Positions 16,992 to 25,551 of a stretch of 55,000 nucleotides of DNA are shown one piece after another (the stretch's first letter is position 1; each line of letters begins with the position of its first letter). Source of the DNA: Shewanella amazonensis SB2B (GTDB lineage Bacteria > Pseudomonadota > Gammaproteobacteria > Enterobacterales > Shewanellaceae); NCBI RefSeq assembly GCF_000015245.1, contig NC_008700.1, positions 1 through 55,000 on the forward strand, given 5' to 3'. The notes under the pieces were generated by a model, which worked only from the letters and a program-made list of their open reading frames with translations, was not told the origin of the DNA and ran no database searches. The position numbers and the translations under genes were made by a program.

Positions 16992-17393
16992 TCAAAAAGC
17001 GGCACTGACTACCTTGCCGTTAAAGTCGAGGCACTCGCTAATCCTGCGTTGCTGCACTGCATGTAGGCTGTCTGGGACGAAGAAACCATATTCACTGTGC
17101 TCTGGGCTCAGGATGATATTCGGGCTTGTCAGGCGGGCGCGAAAGATAAAGGCCTGTGAATTGTAAGCCGAGTGAAAATACACACCGCTCAGGTAGTCGA
17201 TTGCGACCAGCTGGCCGAGCTCCTCCAAACATTCACGTATCAGCGCCTGATGTATGGTTTCGCCCGGTTCCAAGGCTCCGCCGGGTAGGCCCCAATGCTT
17301 ATTGCCATAGTCAGCTTTAAGTAGCAGCACGTTATTTTTGTCGTTGGTGATCACCGCGTGGCTGCTCAAGCGGAAGGTATCGTCGAAAGCCAT
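16992..17393 (-). CDS. NUDIX hydrolase
   Basis: 133 aa. A full Nudix box lies at residues 39-61 (G-x5-E-x7-RECLEELG), preceded by WGLPGG, so an active pyrophosphohydrolase is expected. The substrate is not predictable from sequence. The ATG at 17393 (MAFDDTFRLSSHAV) overlaps the pcp stop codon by one base (TGATG), implying translational coupling at the end of the pyroglutamate operon. The reading frame extends upstream into pcp without homology. Its role in that operon is unclear; housecleaning of nucleotide derivatives is the default guess. Confidence 0.85.
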   Translation of the reverse strand: MAFDDTFRLSSHAVITNDKNNVLLLKADYGNKHWGLPGGALEPGETIHQALIRECLEELGQLVAIDYLSGVYFHSAYNSQAFIFRARLTSPNIILSPEHSEYGFFVPDSLHAVQQRRISECLDFNGKVVSAAF

Positions 17394-18046
17394 CAGTGGG
17401 TGACTCCGGCGCTCTCGTGGATATCGGTGGCTGTGGTGACAGCGGTGGCCAGCATCAGTCGCAGACCGTGGATAACGGTTTCCAACGCCATAGATGGGGT
17501 CCCCGGTTGGCGTGAGGCCTGTTCCGGTGCCAGGGGGATATGCAAAAAGCCGCCACGGCATTCGGGAGTCTGGCTCAGCTGATGCAGCATGCCATAGAGC
17601 ACATGGTTGCAAACAAAGGTTCCCGCGGTGTTGGAGACGGCTGCCGGGATCCCCGCTTCCTTCAGGTCGCGCACCATGGCCTTGATGGGCAGGGTGGCGA
17701 AGTAGGCCGCCGGGCCTCCGGCTATCACGGGCTCATCAATGGGTTGCTGGCCACGGTTATCGGCAATACGCGCATCATCGATATTGATGCCAATGCGCTC
17801 AAGGGTCAGTTCGCTGCGTCCGCTTGCCTGGCCAACACAGAGCACCAGGGCCGGCTGGTGATAATCGATGGCCTCGGTTAGCTGAGTGAGCGAATCGTGG
17901 AACACGCAGGGCAGCTTGATGGCTTTGATCCTGTGGCGGCAGATAAGCTCGCCATCGAGGTTTTTTACCGCCTCCCAGGATGGGTTAATTACCTCGCCGC
18001 CGAAGGGTTCAAATCCGGTGAGCAAAATCAGTGGCACGGGTTTCAT
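17393..18046 (-). CDS. pcp: Pyrrolidone-carboxylate (pyroglutamyl) peptidase
   Basis: 217 aa cysteine peptidase of family C15 that removes N-terminal pyroglutamate from peptides. The catalytic triad fits Glu83 (TLERIGIN), Cys146 (GTFVCNHVLYG) and His169 (GGFLHIPLAPEQ). N-terminal ILLTGFEPFGGEVINPS is the family signature. It releases 5-oxoproline, which is the substrate of the PxpABC enzyme encoded upstream in the same operon. The gap to the preceding DUF979 gene is only 11 bases. Confidence 0.95.
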   Translation of the reverse strand: MKPVPLILLTGFEPFGGEVINPSWEAVKNLDGELICRHRIKAIKLPCVFHDSLTQLTEAIDYHQPALVLCVGQASGRSELTLERIGINIDDARIADNRGQQPIDEPVIAGGPAAYFATLPIKAMVRDLKEAGIPAAVSNTAGTFVCNHVLYGMLHQLSQTPECRGGFLHIPLAPEQASRQPGTPSMALETVIHGLRLMLATAVTTATDIHESAGVTH

Positions 18047-18057
18047 AATGGGCTCGC

Positions 18058-19041
18058 TCAGTCAAAAACGATGAAATACATCAGCAAAATGTTGGTTGTC
18101 AGCAACGCCAGCGCCGTGGGTATTTGTACCTTAATGACCTGATACTTGTCGTCAAGGTCTAGCAGGGCCGCTGGTACTATGTTGAAGTTGGCAGCCATGG
18201 GCGTCATCAGGGTGCCACAATAACCCGAGTACATGCCAATGGCCATCAAGGGCGCCGGACTGGCTCCTTGCCCTTCAATCAAAAAAGGCAGGGCGATACC
18301 GGCGGTCATTACCGGGAAGGCAGCAAAGGCGTTGCCCATGATCATGGTAAACAGCGCCATCCCAACACAGTAAATAACCACCAGTCCAAAGCGATTACTC
18401 GGGTCAATAAAGAGGCTGACCAGTGCCTTGATGCTGTCACCGGTTTGTGCAACCACAAACACGCCGCCCAGCATAGCCAACATTTGTGGCAGAATTGCGG
18501 CCCAGCCGATGCTGTCCACCAGCCTGCGCGACTCGGCTACGGCCTTGAGTGGGCTATCGCCAGTCAGACGCCAGCCCAACAGCAGGGCAATACTGCATGC
18601 CAGTGCCAGAGCCGCCAGGGTTTGATGTTTGGGGTCGAGTAGCAGTACATCACCGAAGTTGACTCCGGCAAGCAACAGGGTGGCCGCTACTGTCAGTAAG
18701 GGGATAAGCAGTGCCGGCAGAAAGAGCTGATTGCCGAGTTGTTTGGCGCTGTGCTCCTTCTGCGCCGGGGTGGTTTCCTGATAGCTGCCAAGACTGACCC
18801 TGCCCATTCCCGCCAGCAGGGCGATACCAATCACCATGGCACCGGCAATCTGGTGTGCCAACTTGGCGCCCAGGGTATTCACCGCGAGGTCGCCAAACAG
18901 GAACAGGCTTCCGAACAGGCCCCAAAACAAGGCTGTGGTGAACCGTTTGGGGTGTTGTTTGTCCCTCAGGGTCAGTACCACCAAAATGGCCACCACCAGC
19001 CCAATCAGCAAGTAGATATCCTTGATGCTGATAAGGCTCAT
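18058..19041 (-). CDS. DUF979 family membrane protein, candidate permease
   Basis: 327 aa, strongly hydrophobic, with about nine or ten predicted membrane segments, for example near the N-terminus (DIYLLIGLVVAILVVLTL) and C-terminus (ALALLTTNILLMYFIVF). The start at 19041 (MSLISIKDIY) overlaps the DUF969 stop in an ATGA overlap. DUF969 and DUF979 proteins are commonly found paired and beside pcp. They resemble the halves of an ion-coupled organic-acid transporter. Here they lie between pcp and pxpA, so uptake of 5-oxoproline or pyroglutamyl peptides is a reasonable but unproven job. Confidence 0.75.
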   Translation of the reverse strand: MSLISIKDIYLLIGLVVAILVVLTLRDKQHPKRFTTALFWGLFGSLFLFGDLAVNTLGAKLAHQIAGAMVIGIALLAGMGRVSLGSYQETTPAQKEHSAKQLGNQLFLPALLIPLLTVAATLLLAGVNFGDVLLLDPKHQTLAALALACSIALLLGWRLTGDSPLKAVAESRRLVDSIGWAAILPQMLAMLGGVFVVAQTGDSIKALVSLFIDPSNRFGLVVIYCVGMALFTMIMGNAFAAFPVMTAGIALPFLIEGQGASPAPLMAIGMYSGYCGTLMTPMAANFNIVPAALLDLDDKYQVIKVQIPTALALLTTNILLMYFIVFD

Positions 19042-19778
19042 GCTTCGGCTCCCTGTTGATCTATGTCTTCTGTTGCCCGCCATTGGGCGATATCGCGGCG
19101 AATGCCAGCTTCCAGCCGTGAGAGCCTGAACAGATGAATAATCAGCGCCGCAACGGCGGTGGGGATGGCCCACAGGCCTATGTGCAAAGGCTCGATACCT
19201 TGAATGCCGTTTTCTTTGAGGAAGGCATCCATGAGCAGCACGGCGCCGAAGGCGATAAAGATATCTTCACCAAAAAACATGGCCACATTGTCACAGGCAG
19301 CGGCGTGGGCGGCGATTTTGTCGCGAATGGGTTTGGGCAAGGGACCGTAGGCGTTGATAGCGGCAGCCTCTGCCATTGGGGCCAACAGGGGTCTCACCGT
19401 TTGGGCGTGGCCACCAAGGCTCAACAGTCCCAACGCGGCGCTGGCTTCCCTGACAACAAAGTAGAGCGACAAAATACGCGCCGTAGTGGCGCTTTTGATA
19501 GTGGCAATCCAGCCTTTGGCACGCTCCCTGAGACCGTGGCGTTCCAGCAGGGCTATCACCGGCAGGATCAGCAGGAAAGACGCCAGCTGACGGCTGGAGA
19601 GAAACTTCTCACCAAAGGTTTCCAGCAAAGTCGCGGCATCCATGCCTACGGCCCAGCCGGTAATCAGCCCGGCGAGGGTAACAACCAGCAAGGGATTGAA
19701 TTTCAGTGCGAACCCCAGCACCACCACGGGAATACCAATCAGCGGCCAGTAATTGAGGGCGAGCAGGTCAGTCAGCAT
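19038..19778 (-). CDS. DUF969 family membrane protein, candidate permease partner
   Basis: 246 aa with several hydrophobic helices, starting MLTDLLALNYWPLIGIPVVV. A cytoplasmic-looking stretch near SSRQLASF is followed by a possible re-entrant segment, LGLLSLGGHAQTVRPLLAPM. The ATG at 19778 overlaps the end of pxpA by 11 bases and the stop overlaps the DUF979 start by 4, so the two membrane proteins are probably made in equal amounts and may form one complex. The function is assigned only by context. Confidence 0.75.
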   Translation of the reverse strand: MLTDLLALNYWPLIGIPVVVLGFALKFNPLLVVTLAGLITGWAVGMDAATLLETFGEKFLSSRQLASFLLILPVIALLERHGLRERAKGWIATIKSATTARILSLYFVVREASAALGLLSLGGHAQTVRPLLAPMAEAAAINAYGPLPKPIRDKIAAHAAACDNVAMFFGEDIFIAFGAVLLMDAFLKENGIQGIEPLHIGLWAIPTAVAALIIHLFRLSRLEAGIRRDIAQWRATEDIDQQGAEA

Positions 19779-20493
19779 GGCTCGTCTCCAGCAATGCCCG
19801 TATGCGGCGGGCAAACTGCAACGCCTCGGGATTGTCACCGTGCAGGCACAGAGTGTCGGCCCTAAGCCTGAGGCGGGCGCCATCAATACTGGTGAGGCTG
19901 CCTGACATTAACGCCTGCACCTGTGCCAGCGCTTCGGCTTGGTTGTGGATCACTGCCCCCGGTTGTTGCCTCGACACCAGGGTGGCGTCCGCTTCGTAGC
20001 GGCGGTCGGCAAAGGCCTCTGCCTGCACCCGAAGGCCTGCCTCACGGGCCCATTGCAGCAGTGGGCTTGCTGCTAAGCCCATGAGCACCAGCTTGGCGTC
20101 GACGGCCTGTATCGCCTCAATAAGGCATGAGGCCAGTTCTTTATCGAACGCTGCCTGATTGTAGAGGGCGCCGTGGGGTTTCACGTGAAACATGGTTGCG
20201 CCTTCTTCATCGCAAATTTGCTTCAGGGCTTGAATTTGGTCGATAAGGCTGGTGGTCAGCGCAATGGCTTCCATACGCATGGGCTGGCGGCCAAAGTTGG
20301 CTTTATCGGGGAATGACGGATGGGCGCCAATCAGGCAGCCGTTGGCAATCGCAAGTTTCACTGTAGCGCGCATGCTGTTTGAGTCACCCGCGTGGCCACC
20401 ACAGGCGATATTGGCGGCATCTACCAGCGCGATAATGTCGGCATCGAAGGGGTAGCCTTCGCCCACATCGGCATTTAACTGAAGACTAGACAT
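19768..20493 (-). CDS. pxpA: 5-oxoprolinase subunit A (LamB/YcsF family)
   Basis: 241 aa (E. coli PxpA/YbgL 244 aa). With PxpB and PxpC it performs ATP-dependent hydrolysis of 5-oxoproline to glutamate; PxpA is the ring-opening subunit. Family motifs are LNADVGEG (residues 6-13), ANIACGGHAGDS (about 28-39) and HVKPHGALYN (about 100-109). The ATG at 20493 is chosen because it gives the family N-terminus; the frame is open upstream into pxpC. It overlaps pxpC by 8 bases. A parS-like palindrome lies in the codons of the FHVKP segment. Confidence 0.95.
   Translation of the reverse strand: MSSLQLNADVGEGYPFDADIIALVDAANIACGGHAGDSNSMRATVKLAIANGCLIGAHPSFPDKANFGRQPMRMEAIALTTSLIDQIQALKQICDEEGATMFHVKPHGALYNQAAFDKELASCLIEAIQAVDAKLVLMGLAASPLLQWAREAGLRVQAEAFADRRYEADATLVSRQQPGAVIHNQAEALAQVQALMSGSLTSIDGARLRLRADTLCLHGDNPEALQFARRIRALLETSHAD
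20177..20192. promoter_or_regulatory. parS: parS-like site inside pxpA
   Basis: GGTTTCACGTGAAACA: a 14-bp perfect palindrome (20178-20191) and 15 of 16 bases of the parS form TGTTTCACGTGAAACA. It lies in codons for the conserved FHVKP, so part of the match could be coincidence of protein conservation. Confidence 0.6.
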
Positions 20494-21418
20494 GGGCTTC
20501 TCCGTTGCCAAGAGCTCGGCCGAGGCGATAAAAATATTGATTCCAACGCTCGCAAGCGGCCCGTGCTTCGGCGCGGTCGACCAAGACAAATTGCAGCGGT
20601 TGCCCGGGGCGTGCCTGAGCAAGTTTCCACAGGTCGGCTTCAATCACTGTGGCGATAATGGGATAACCGCCGGTTGTTTGGGCGTCGTTCAGCAGTACTA
20701 TGGGTTGTCCTGATGGTGGCAGTTGAATGACCCCGGGGAACACACCCTGGGATGCCATCTCCAGCGGCTTACTTAAATGCAGCGCAGGTCCCTCCAGTCT
20801 CGCACCCATGCGATTGCTGCTTGGCTGAACGCGCCACATCGCCTTTGTTAGTGTTGATGTGTCGCTGAGTAAGGGATATTGCGGTCCTGTCAGTACCCTT
20901 AGCAGGTTATCCCAGGAAGGTTGCATCGCGCCCACCGGATGCTTCAGCGGTTTCTCTGTTCCCAGCTCGAGGCGATCCCCAGACTTAAGGGAGCGGCCTT
21001 CAAGGCCGCCAACACCACTGGATAAATCGGTACTGGCCGAGCCCATAAACGGTGGCACCTGTACACCGCCATCTACTGCCAAGTAGGCTCGCATGCCCGC
21101 CTTGGGGCCGCGTAGGCTGAGGGTTTGTCCGGCTTTGATCAGGCTGCGCCATCCGCACCAAACGGGCTTGGCATCGATTCTTGCGTCGAAATCGGCACCA
21201 GTTAGGGCAATCCAGGCATCGCGATGAAATCGGAGGCTCGATTGGCCCAGAGCAAACTCCAGCACAGGCGTATTATCTGGGTTACCCAGCAGCCGGTTGG
21301 CGAGCAGCAGGGCCTGACGGTCCAGCGCGCCACTGCGTGGCAGTCCAAGATGCGCCACGCCGGTTCGGCCGAGATCCTGCACCGTGGTTTGAATGCCCGC
21401 CATTACCACTTCAAGCAT
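20486..21418 (-). CDS. pxpC: 5-oxoprolinase subunit C (biotin-dependent carboxyltransferase-like, KipA family)
   Basis: 310 aa, the same length as E. coli PxpC/YbgK. It is cyclophilin-like and works with PxpB, probably in ATP-dependent activation of 5-oxoproline. The N-terminal family signature is TTVQDLGRTGVAHLGLPRSG (about 11-30), and GAMQPSWDNLLRVLTGPQ and PSSNRMGARLEG follow in the second half. The ATG at 21418 (MLEVVMAGIQ) lies one base after the pxpB stop. The older KipA name comes from Bacillus sporulation and does not describe the role here. Confidence 0.94.
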   Translation of the reverse strand: MLEVVMAGIQTTVQDLGRTGVAHLGLPRSGALDRQALLLANRLLGNPDNTPVLEFALGQSSLRFHRDAWIALTGADFDARIDAKPVWCGWRSLIKAGQTLSLRGPKAGMRAYLAVDGGVQVPPFMGSASTDLSSGVGGLEGRSLKSGDRLELGTEKPLKHPVGAMQPSWDNLLRVLTGPQYPLLSDTSTLTKAMWRVQPSSNRMGARLEGPALHLSKPLEMASQGVFPGVIQLPPSGQPIVLLNDAQTTGGYPIIATVIEADLWKLAQARPGQPLQFVLVDRAEARAACERWNQYFYRLGRALGNGEAHV

Positions 21419-21419
21419 C

Positions 21420-22082
21420 TTACCTATCCTCAACAAAAATAACCCGGTCACCTGGCGATAGCAGGCAAGGGGAATCGCTGGTGGGATCAAATAGTTCAGT
21501 ATGAGTTTTACCTATAAGGTGCCAACCGCCGGGAGCCTTGCAGGGATAAATGCCTGTTTGAGTGCCACCTATTCCGACACTGCCTGCAGGTACTGCTTGT
21601 CTTGGTGTGGCGAGTCTGGGAGTGTGTAGCGCATTTGGCAGGCCACTGAGGTAGGGAAATCCGGGTAAGAATCCGATAAAGAGGACCCGGTAATCGCCTT
21701 GGGTGTGGAGACGAATGATGTCCCGGCTACCCAGCCCGTGGTGACTGGCCACCGACTGTAGGTCGGGGCCATCTTCTCCGCCGTAACTGACGGGGATGAT
21801 ATGCTCGCGCCCTATGGGAAAATCTATACCAGTGGTGCGTTGAAACTCGGCCTCTAACCAGCGGCACCAGTGTTCGGGGTCTTGATTGTCACTCAGTCTT
21901 AACGTCAGGTTGTTCATACCCGGCACAGTTTCCAACACGCCGTCTCGATCCCGACAATGATTAGCCAGTTGCCAGATACGGCTCTGGGTATGCAGACAGA
22001 GCTCAGGGTCTGACACAAGCGGTAAGCCGAGGAATACCTGATGCTCACCCACCACAGATATTTGGGGAGATAGGGACTTCAT
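21420..22082 (-). CDS. pxpB: 5-oxoprolinase subunit B (KipI family)
   Basis: 220 aa (E. coli PxpB/YbgJ 218 aa). Diagnostic segments are IPVSYGGEDGPDLQSVA (about residue 111) and the strongly conserved GFLPGFPYLSGLP (about 148-160), followed by TPRLATPRQAVPAGSVGIGG. The ATG at 22082 (MKSLSPQISV) is chosen by length. It is the first gene of the leftward operon pxpB-pxpC-pxpA-DUF969-DUF979-pcp-NUDIX, so the promoter should lie in 22083-22336, where I see no recognised operator. Confidence 0.94.
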   Translation of the reverse strand: MKSLSPQISVVGEHQVFLGLPLVSDPELCLHTQSRIWQLANHCRDRDGVLETVPGMNNLTLRLSDNQDPEHWCRWLEAEFQRTTGIDFPIGREHIIPVSYGGEDGPDLQSVASHHGLGSRDIIRLHTQGDYRVLFIGFLPGFPYLSGLPNALHTPRLATPRQAVPAGSVGIGGTQTGIYPCKAPGGWHLIGKTHTELFDPTSDSPCLLSPGDRVIFVEDR

Positions 22083-22295
22083 GGGCAATATTCCGTAAGC
22101 CAGACATCTTCTGAAGCTAAAAAAAGCCCCCACCAGTGTCAATAAATTGATGCATGAATGTTGTTTTATTTGGTGTTTGTTAAGTTGGGGTTCAGCTGCA
22201 CTATCCTGGGTAGCCGTCGCGTATCTGTGACGAACAGGGCTGGCAATTTCTGACTGAAAGCCTAGTATTTAATCTTGAACTTCTGCCGTAACCGG

Positions 22296-22314
22296 CCCGA
22301 TGAATCGGGTTTTT
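22296..22314 (+). terminator. Terminator-like hairpin just before the HDOD gene
   Basis: CCCGA-TGAA-TCGGG followed by TTTTT, ending 22 bases before the HDOD start codon. The stem is short (5 bp). It could end a short leader transcript or act as a weak attenuator. Confidence 0.4.
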
Positions 22315-22336
22315 CATTGGAAGGAAACTGTCCTTA

Positions 22337-23392
22337 ATGCGGCTTTTCAGCAAGCTTTTCAATATTCGTGATAACACTGTGGTGGAGCGTCCCCGTAGCC
22401 TTACCGGGGAAGGTATTGCTGCTAAGACGCAAACCAGGGTCGCCGAGAAGATATCTTCAACCCCAAACGATACCGATACGGTTGCCGCACCTACCGTCGA
22501 TGTGGCGGCACTCTTTTACAGCCTGCTGTTTGCAACCAGTCATAAAGATACAGGTGGCATTGCCAATAACCTTGAAAAGCGATTGATTGGCAATGTTGAG
22601 TCTGCACTGGCTGACCCCAAGGTCATTGCTGAAAAAGTCTTCAAGTTGCCCCACGATTTGATTGAACTGGATAAACAGCTTGCCAATCCTGAGGTGGACA
22701 CCGAGGAGGTGATAGCGCTTATCAAGCGAGATCCAGTGCTAAGTGCTGAGGTGATCCAGTTGTGTAATGCACCAGCATTTCATCGGGGAGCCAAGGATAT
22801 TACCAGCTTGCAGCAGGCGGTGGTGATTTTGGGGCGCGAGCAGCTCAGGCGTTTTGTGAGTGCGGTTAAGGTTAGGGAAGTTGTTGAAATTAAACCAATC
22901 TATTACCGGCGATTTGGTGCTGAGGTATGGCGCCATTCGCTTCAGGTTGCCTATCTGGCCGCCGAGTTGGCCACCGAAGATCAGGATACAGCCTTTATGC
23001 TTGGGCTTATTCACGATGTAGGCAAGATAGCGATCTTTCAGATGTTGCTTGAGGCTTTTGCCAAGGCCGAGCCCGGTGAGCAGCCCAGATCATGGTTGTT
23101 TCGTCAGGTTATGACATCCAAGTCATTGATTTTAAGTGCTGTATTGGCGCGTTCATGGCTGCTGCCACCACTGTTTTCCCGTTCACTTGCTGCATTGGCC
23201 AATCCAGACAATATGCCGACAGAACCTCTGCCCAAAGCTATCTGGACAGCCAACCACATCAGTGAGTGTTCAATGCTATGGCAGGCTGCGAGACTCAAAG
23301 AACCACAGCTCAATGAATTGCTGGCACGCATTGGTATGGACAGGAAAACCTTTGATCCCCTGCACGAAAAACTCATCCTCTTTACCCGTTGA
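22337..23392 (+). CDS. HDOD domain protein
   Basis: 351 aa cytoplasmic protein with an HDOD domain (about residues 110-310), a degenerate HD phosphohydrolase fold found in signalling proteins. The domain shows LPHDLIELDKQLANPEVDTEEVIALI, LQQAVVILGREQLRRFV and LGLIHDVGKIA; the last keeps an HD pair near residue 224, which many HDOD proteins have lost. The N-terminal 60 residues look low-complexity. A GGAAGGAA ribosome site precedes the ATG. No GGDEF, EAL or receiver domain is fused. It is monocistronic, and its pathway is unknown. Confidence 0.85.
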   Translation: MRLFSKLFNIRDNTVVERPRSLTGEGIAAKTQTRVAEKISSTPNDTDTVAAPTVDVAALFYSLLFATSHKDTGGIANNLEKRLIGNVESALADPKVIAEKVFKLPHDLIELDKQLANPEVDTEEVIALIKRDPVLSAEVIQLCNAPAFHRGAKDITSLQQAVVILGREQLRRFVSAVKVREVVEIKPIYYRRFGAEVWRHSLQVAYLAAELATEDQDTAFMLGLIHDVGKIAIFQMLLEAFAKAEPGEQPRSWLFRQVMTSKSLILSAVLARSWLLPPLFSRSLAALANPDNMPTEPLPKAIWTANHISECSMLWQAARLKEPQLNELLARIGMDRKTFDPLHEKLILFTR

Positions 23393-23403
23393 TATAGATG
23401 AAT

Positions 23404-23431
23404 AAAAAACGCGCCCTGAGGCGCGTTTTTT
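23404..23431. terminator. Bidirectional terminator between the HDOD gene and glyS
   Basis: Perfect 12-bp stem AAAAAACGCGCC / GGCGCGTTTTTT with loop CTGA, placed between the two convergent genes. Confidence 0.88.
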
Positions 23432-23456
23432 ATGACGGGCATTTGCTACTGCTACA

Positions 23457-25526
23457 TTATTGAAGCAGAGAAATGTCGGCTACGTGCAGGAACTGGTCGC
23501 GCAGGTTGCCAAGCAGTGCCAGACGGTTGTTGCGAAGCGCCTGGTCGTCGGCCATGACCATCACGTCTTCGAAGAACTGATCCACGCTCTCGCGCAGGGC
23601 AGCCAGTTCAGTCAGAGCCTGTTGGTAGTTACCGGCAGCGAACAGTGGGGCAATGACCGGCGTTACTTCGGCAAGCTTGGCTGCCAGTGCTTTTTCAGCG
23701 GCTTCACTCAGCAGCGCATCATTGATGCTGCTTGGCAGTTCACCTTCCACCTTGGCCAGGATGTTGGATACACGCTTGTTGGCGGCGGCAAGTGCTGCGG
23801 CCTGCTCCAGGGTGCGGAAGTGGCTTACCGCCAGAATTCGGTCATCAAAATCCGCAGGTCGGGTTGGACGACGGGCCAATACGGCAAGAATAACGTCGGT
23901 GCTGATGCCTTTGTCCTGATACCAGGCGCGGAAGCGGCCCATCAGGAACTCAAGCACTTCATCGGCAGCCAAGGCATTGCTGAGGTTGCTACCGTGCAGT
24001 TCAACGGCTTTGGCAATCAGGTCAACCAGATCCAGCGGTAGCTTGTTCTCAACTATGATACGCAGCACACCAATGGCAGCACGGCGCAGCGCGAACGGGT
24101 CAGCAGCGCCTTTCGGCGCCTGACCGATACCGAAGATGCCAGACAGGGTGTCGAGTTTCTCGGCCAGAGCCACGGCGCAGGAAACACCGGCGCTTGGCAC
24201 GCTGTCGCCACTGAACTTGGGCTTGTATTGCTCTTCCAGTGCCACAGCAACGGCTTCGGCTTCACCGTCGAGGCGAGCATAGTGCATGCCCATGGTGCCC
24301 TGAGTATCGGTAAATTCCATCACCATGTTGGTCATCAGGTCGCACTTTGACAGCAAACCTGCACGGGCGGCGTCTTCGCTGCTGGCGCCAATCTGACCCG
24401 CGATAAAGCCAGCGAGGGCAGAGATGCGCTCGGCGCGGTCTTTCAGGGTGCCCAGTTGCTTCTGGAATACTACGGTTTCCAGGCTCGCCAGACGGCTTGC
24501 AAGGGTGTGTTTTTTGTCGGTGTTGAAGAAGAATTCGGCGTCGGCCAGACGTGGACGAACCACCTTCTCGTTACCGGCAATGATTTGCGCCGGATCTTTG
24601 GACTCGATGTTGGCCACAAAGATGAAGTTTGGCAGCAGCTTGCCGTCGTTTGAGAATACCGGGAAGTACTTCTGGTCACCTTTCATGGTGTACACCAGCG
24701 CCTCGGCAGGCACGGCCAGGAACTTCTCTTCAAAGTGGGCGGTGAGTACCACTGGCCATTCAACCAGTGAGGCCACTTCTTCCAGCAGGCTCTCTTCGAT
24801 GTCGGCGTTGCCACCAATCACAGCAGCGGCTTTCTCGGCGTCGGCCTTGATGAGGGCTTTACGGGCCTGATAGTCGGCGATAACTTTACCGCGCTCTTTC
24901 AGGGCGGCCAGGTAGTTGTCGGCATGATCCAGGCTGAAGCTGGACTCGCCCATAAAGCGGTGGCCACGAATAGTGCGGTCAGATTGAATACCCAGCACTT
25001 CACCGGCAATCAGTTCGCTGCCAAGCAGCAGGGTAACTGTGTGCACAGGGCGGATAAACTGAGTGCTGTTGCTGCCCCAGCGCATCGGCTTGGGGATAGG
25101 CAGCTTATCCAGTGCGCGCTGGGTCATCGCAGGCACCAAAACAGATGTAGGCTCACCGGCGACATTGGCACGATAAACCAGCCATTCGCCTTTGTCAGTG
25201 GCCAGACGCTCGGCCTCTGCCACGGTAATGCCGTTACCACGGGCCCAGCCTTCGGCGGCCTTGGTTGGATTACCGTCGGCATCGAAGGCGGACTGCACCG
25301 CAGGCCCGCGTTTTTCTACTACCTTGTCTTCCTGCGCGGTTGCCAGCCCCTTAACGTACAGGGCCAGGCGACGTGGGGCGGCATACCATTCGATAGATTC
25401 AAATGGCAGTTCAGCCTTGGTCAGCTCCTCGCTGAAGTTGGCTTGAAAGGATTCGGCCAGGGTGCGCAGTGCTTTGGGTGGCAGCTCTTCGGTACCAATT
25501 TCGATGAGCAGGTTTTCAAATTTCAT
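23457..25526 (-). CDS. glyS: Glycyl-tRNA synthetase beta subunit
   Basis: 689 aa (E. coli 689 aa) subunit of the alpha2beta2 bacterial glycyl-tRNA synthetase. It carries the tRNA-binding parts, including a B3/B4-like region, an HD-like domain and the C-terminal anticodon-binding domain. The N-terminus MKFENLLIEIGTEELPPKAL is canonical, and MRWGSNSTQFIRPVH and KYFPVFSNDGKLLPNFIFV are family blocks. It follows glyQ by 25 bases as a two-gene operon. Confidence 0.98.
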   Translation of the reverse strand: MKFENLLIEIGTEELPPKALRTLAESFQANFSEELTKAELPFESIEWYAAPRRLALYVKGLATAQEDKVVEKRGPAVQSAFDADGNPTKAAEGWARGNGITVAEAERLATDKGEWLVYRANVAGEPTSVLVPAMTQRALDKLPIPKPMRWGSNSTQFIRPVHTVTLLLGSELIAGEVLGIQSDRTIRGHRFMGESSFSLDHADNYLAALKERGKVIADYQARKALIKADAEKAAAVIGGNADIEESLLEEVASLVEWPVVLTAHFEEKFLAVPAEALVYTMKGDQKYFPVFSNDGKLLPNFIFVANIESKDPAQIIAGNEKVVRPRLADAEFFFNTDKKHTLASRLASLETVVFQKQLGTLKDRAERISALAGFIAGQIGASSEDAARAGLLSKCDLMTNMVMEFTDTQGTMGMHYARLDGEAEAVAVALEEQYKPKFSGDSVPSAGVSCAVALAEKLDTLSGIFGIGQAPKGAADPFALRRAAIGVLRIIVENKLPLDLVDLIAKAVELHGSNLSNALAADEVLEFLMGRFRAWYQDKGISTDVILAVLARRPTRPADFDDRILAVSHFRTLEQAAALAAANKRVSNILAKVEGELPSSINDALLSEAAEKALAAKLAEVTPVIAPLFAAGNYQQALTELAALRESVDQFFEDVMVMADDQALRNNRLALLGNLRDQFLHVADISLLQ

Positions 25527-25551
25527 TTAATCTTCCTCTTATTTGCACTGC

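Noticed and set aside
19134..19865. Open frame antisense to the DUF969 gene and the end of pxpA
   Set aside because: It lies opposite a hydrophobic membrane protein and looks like random polar sequence.
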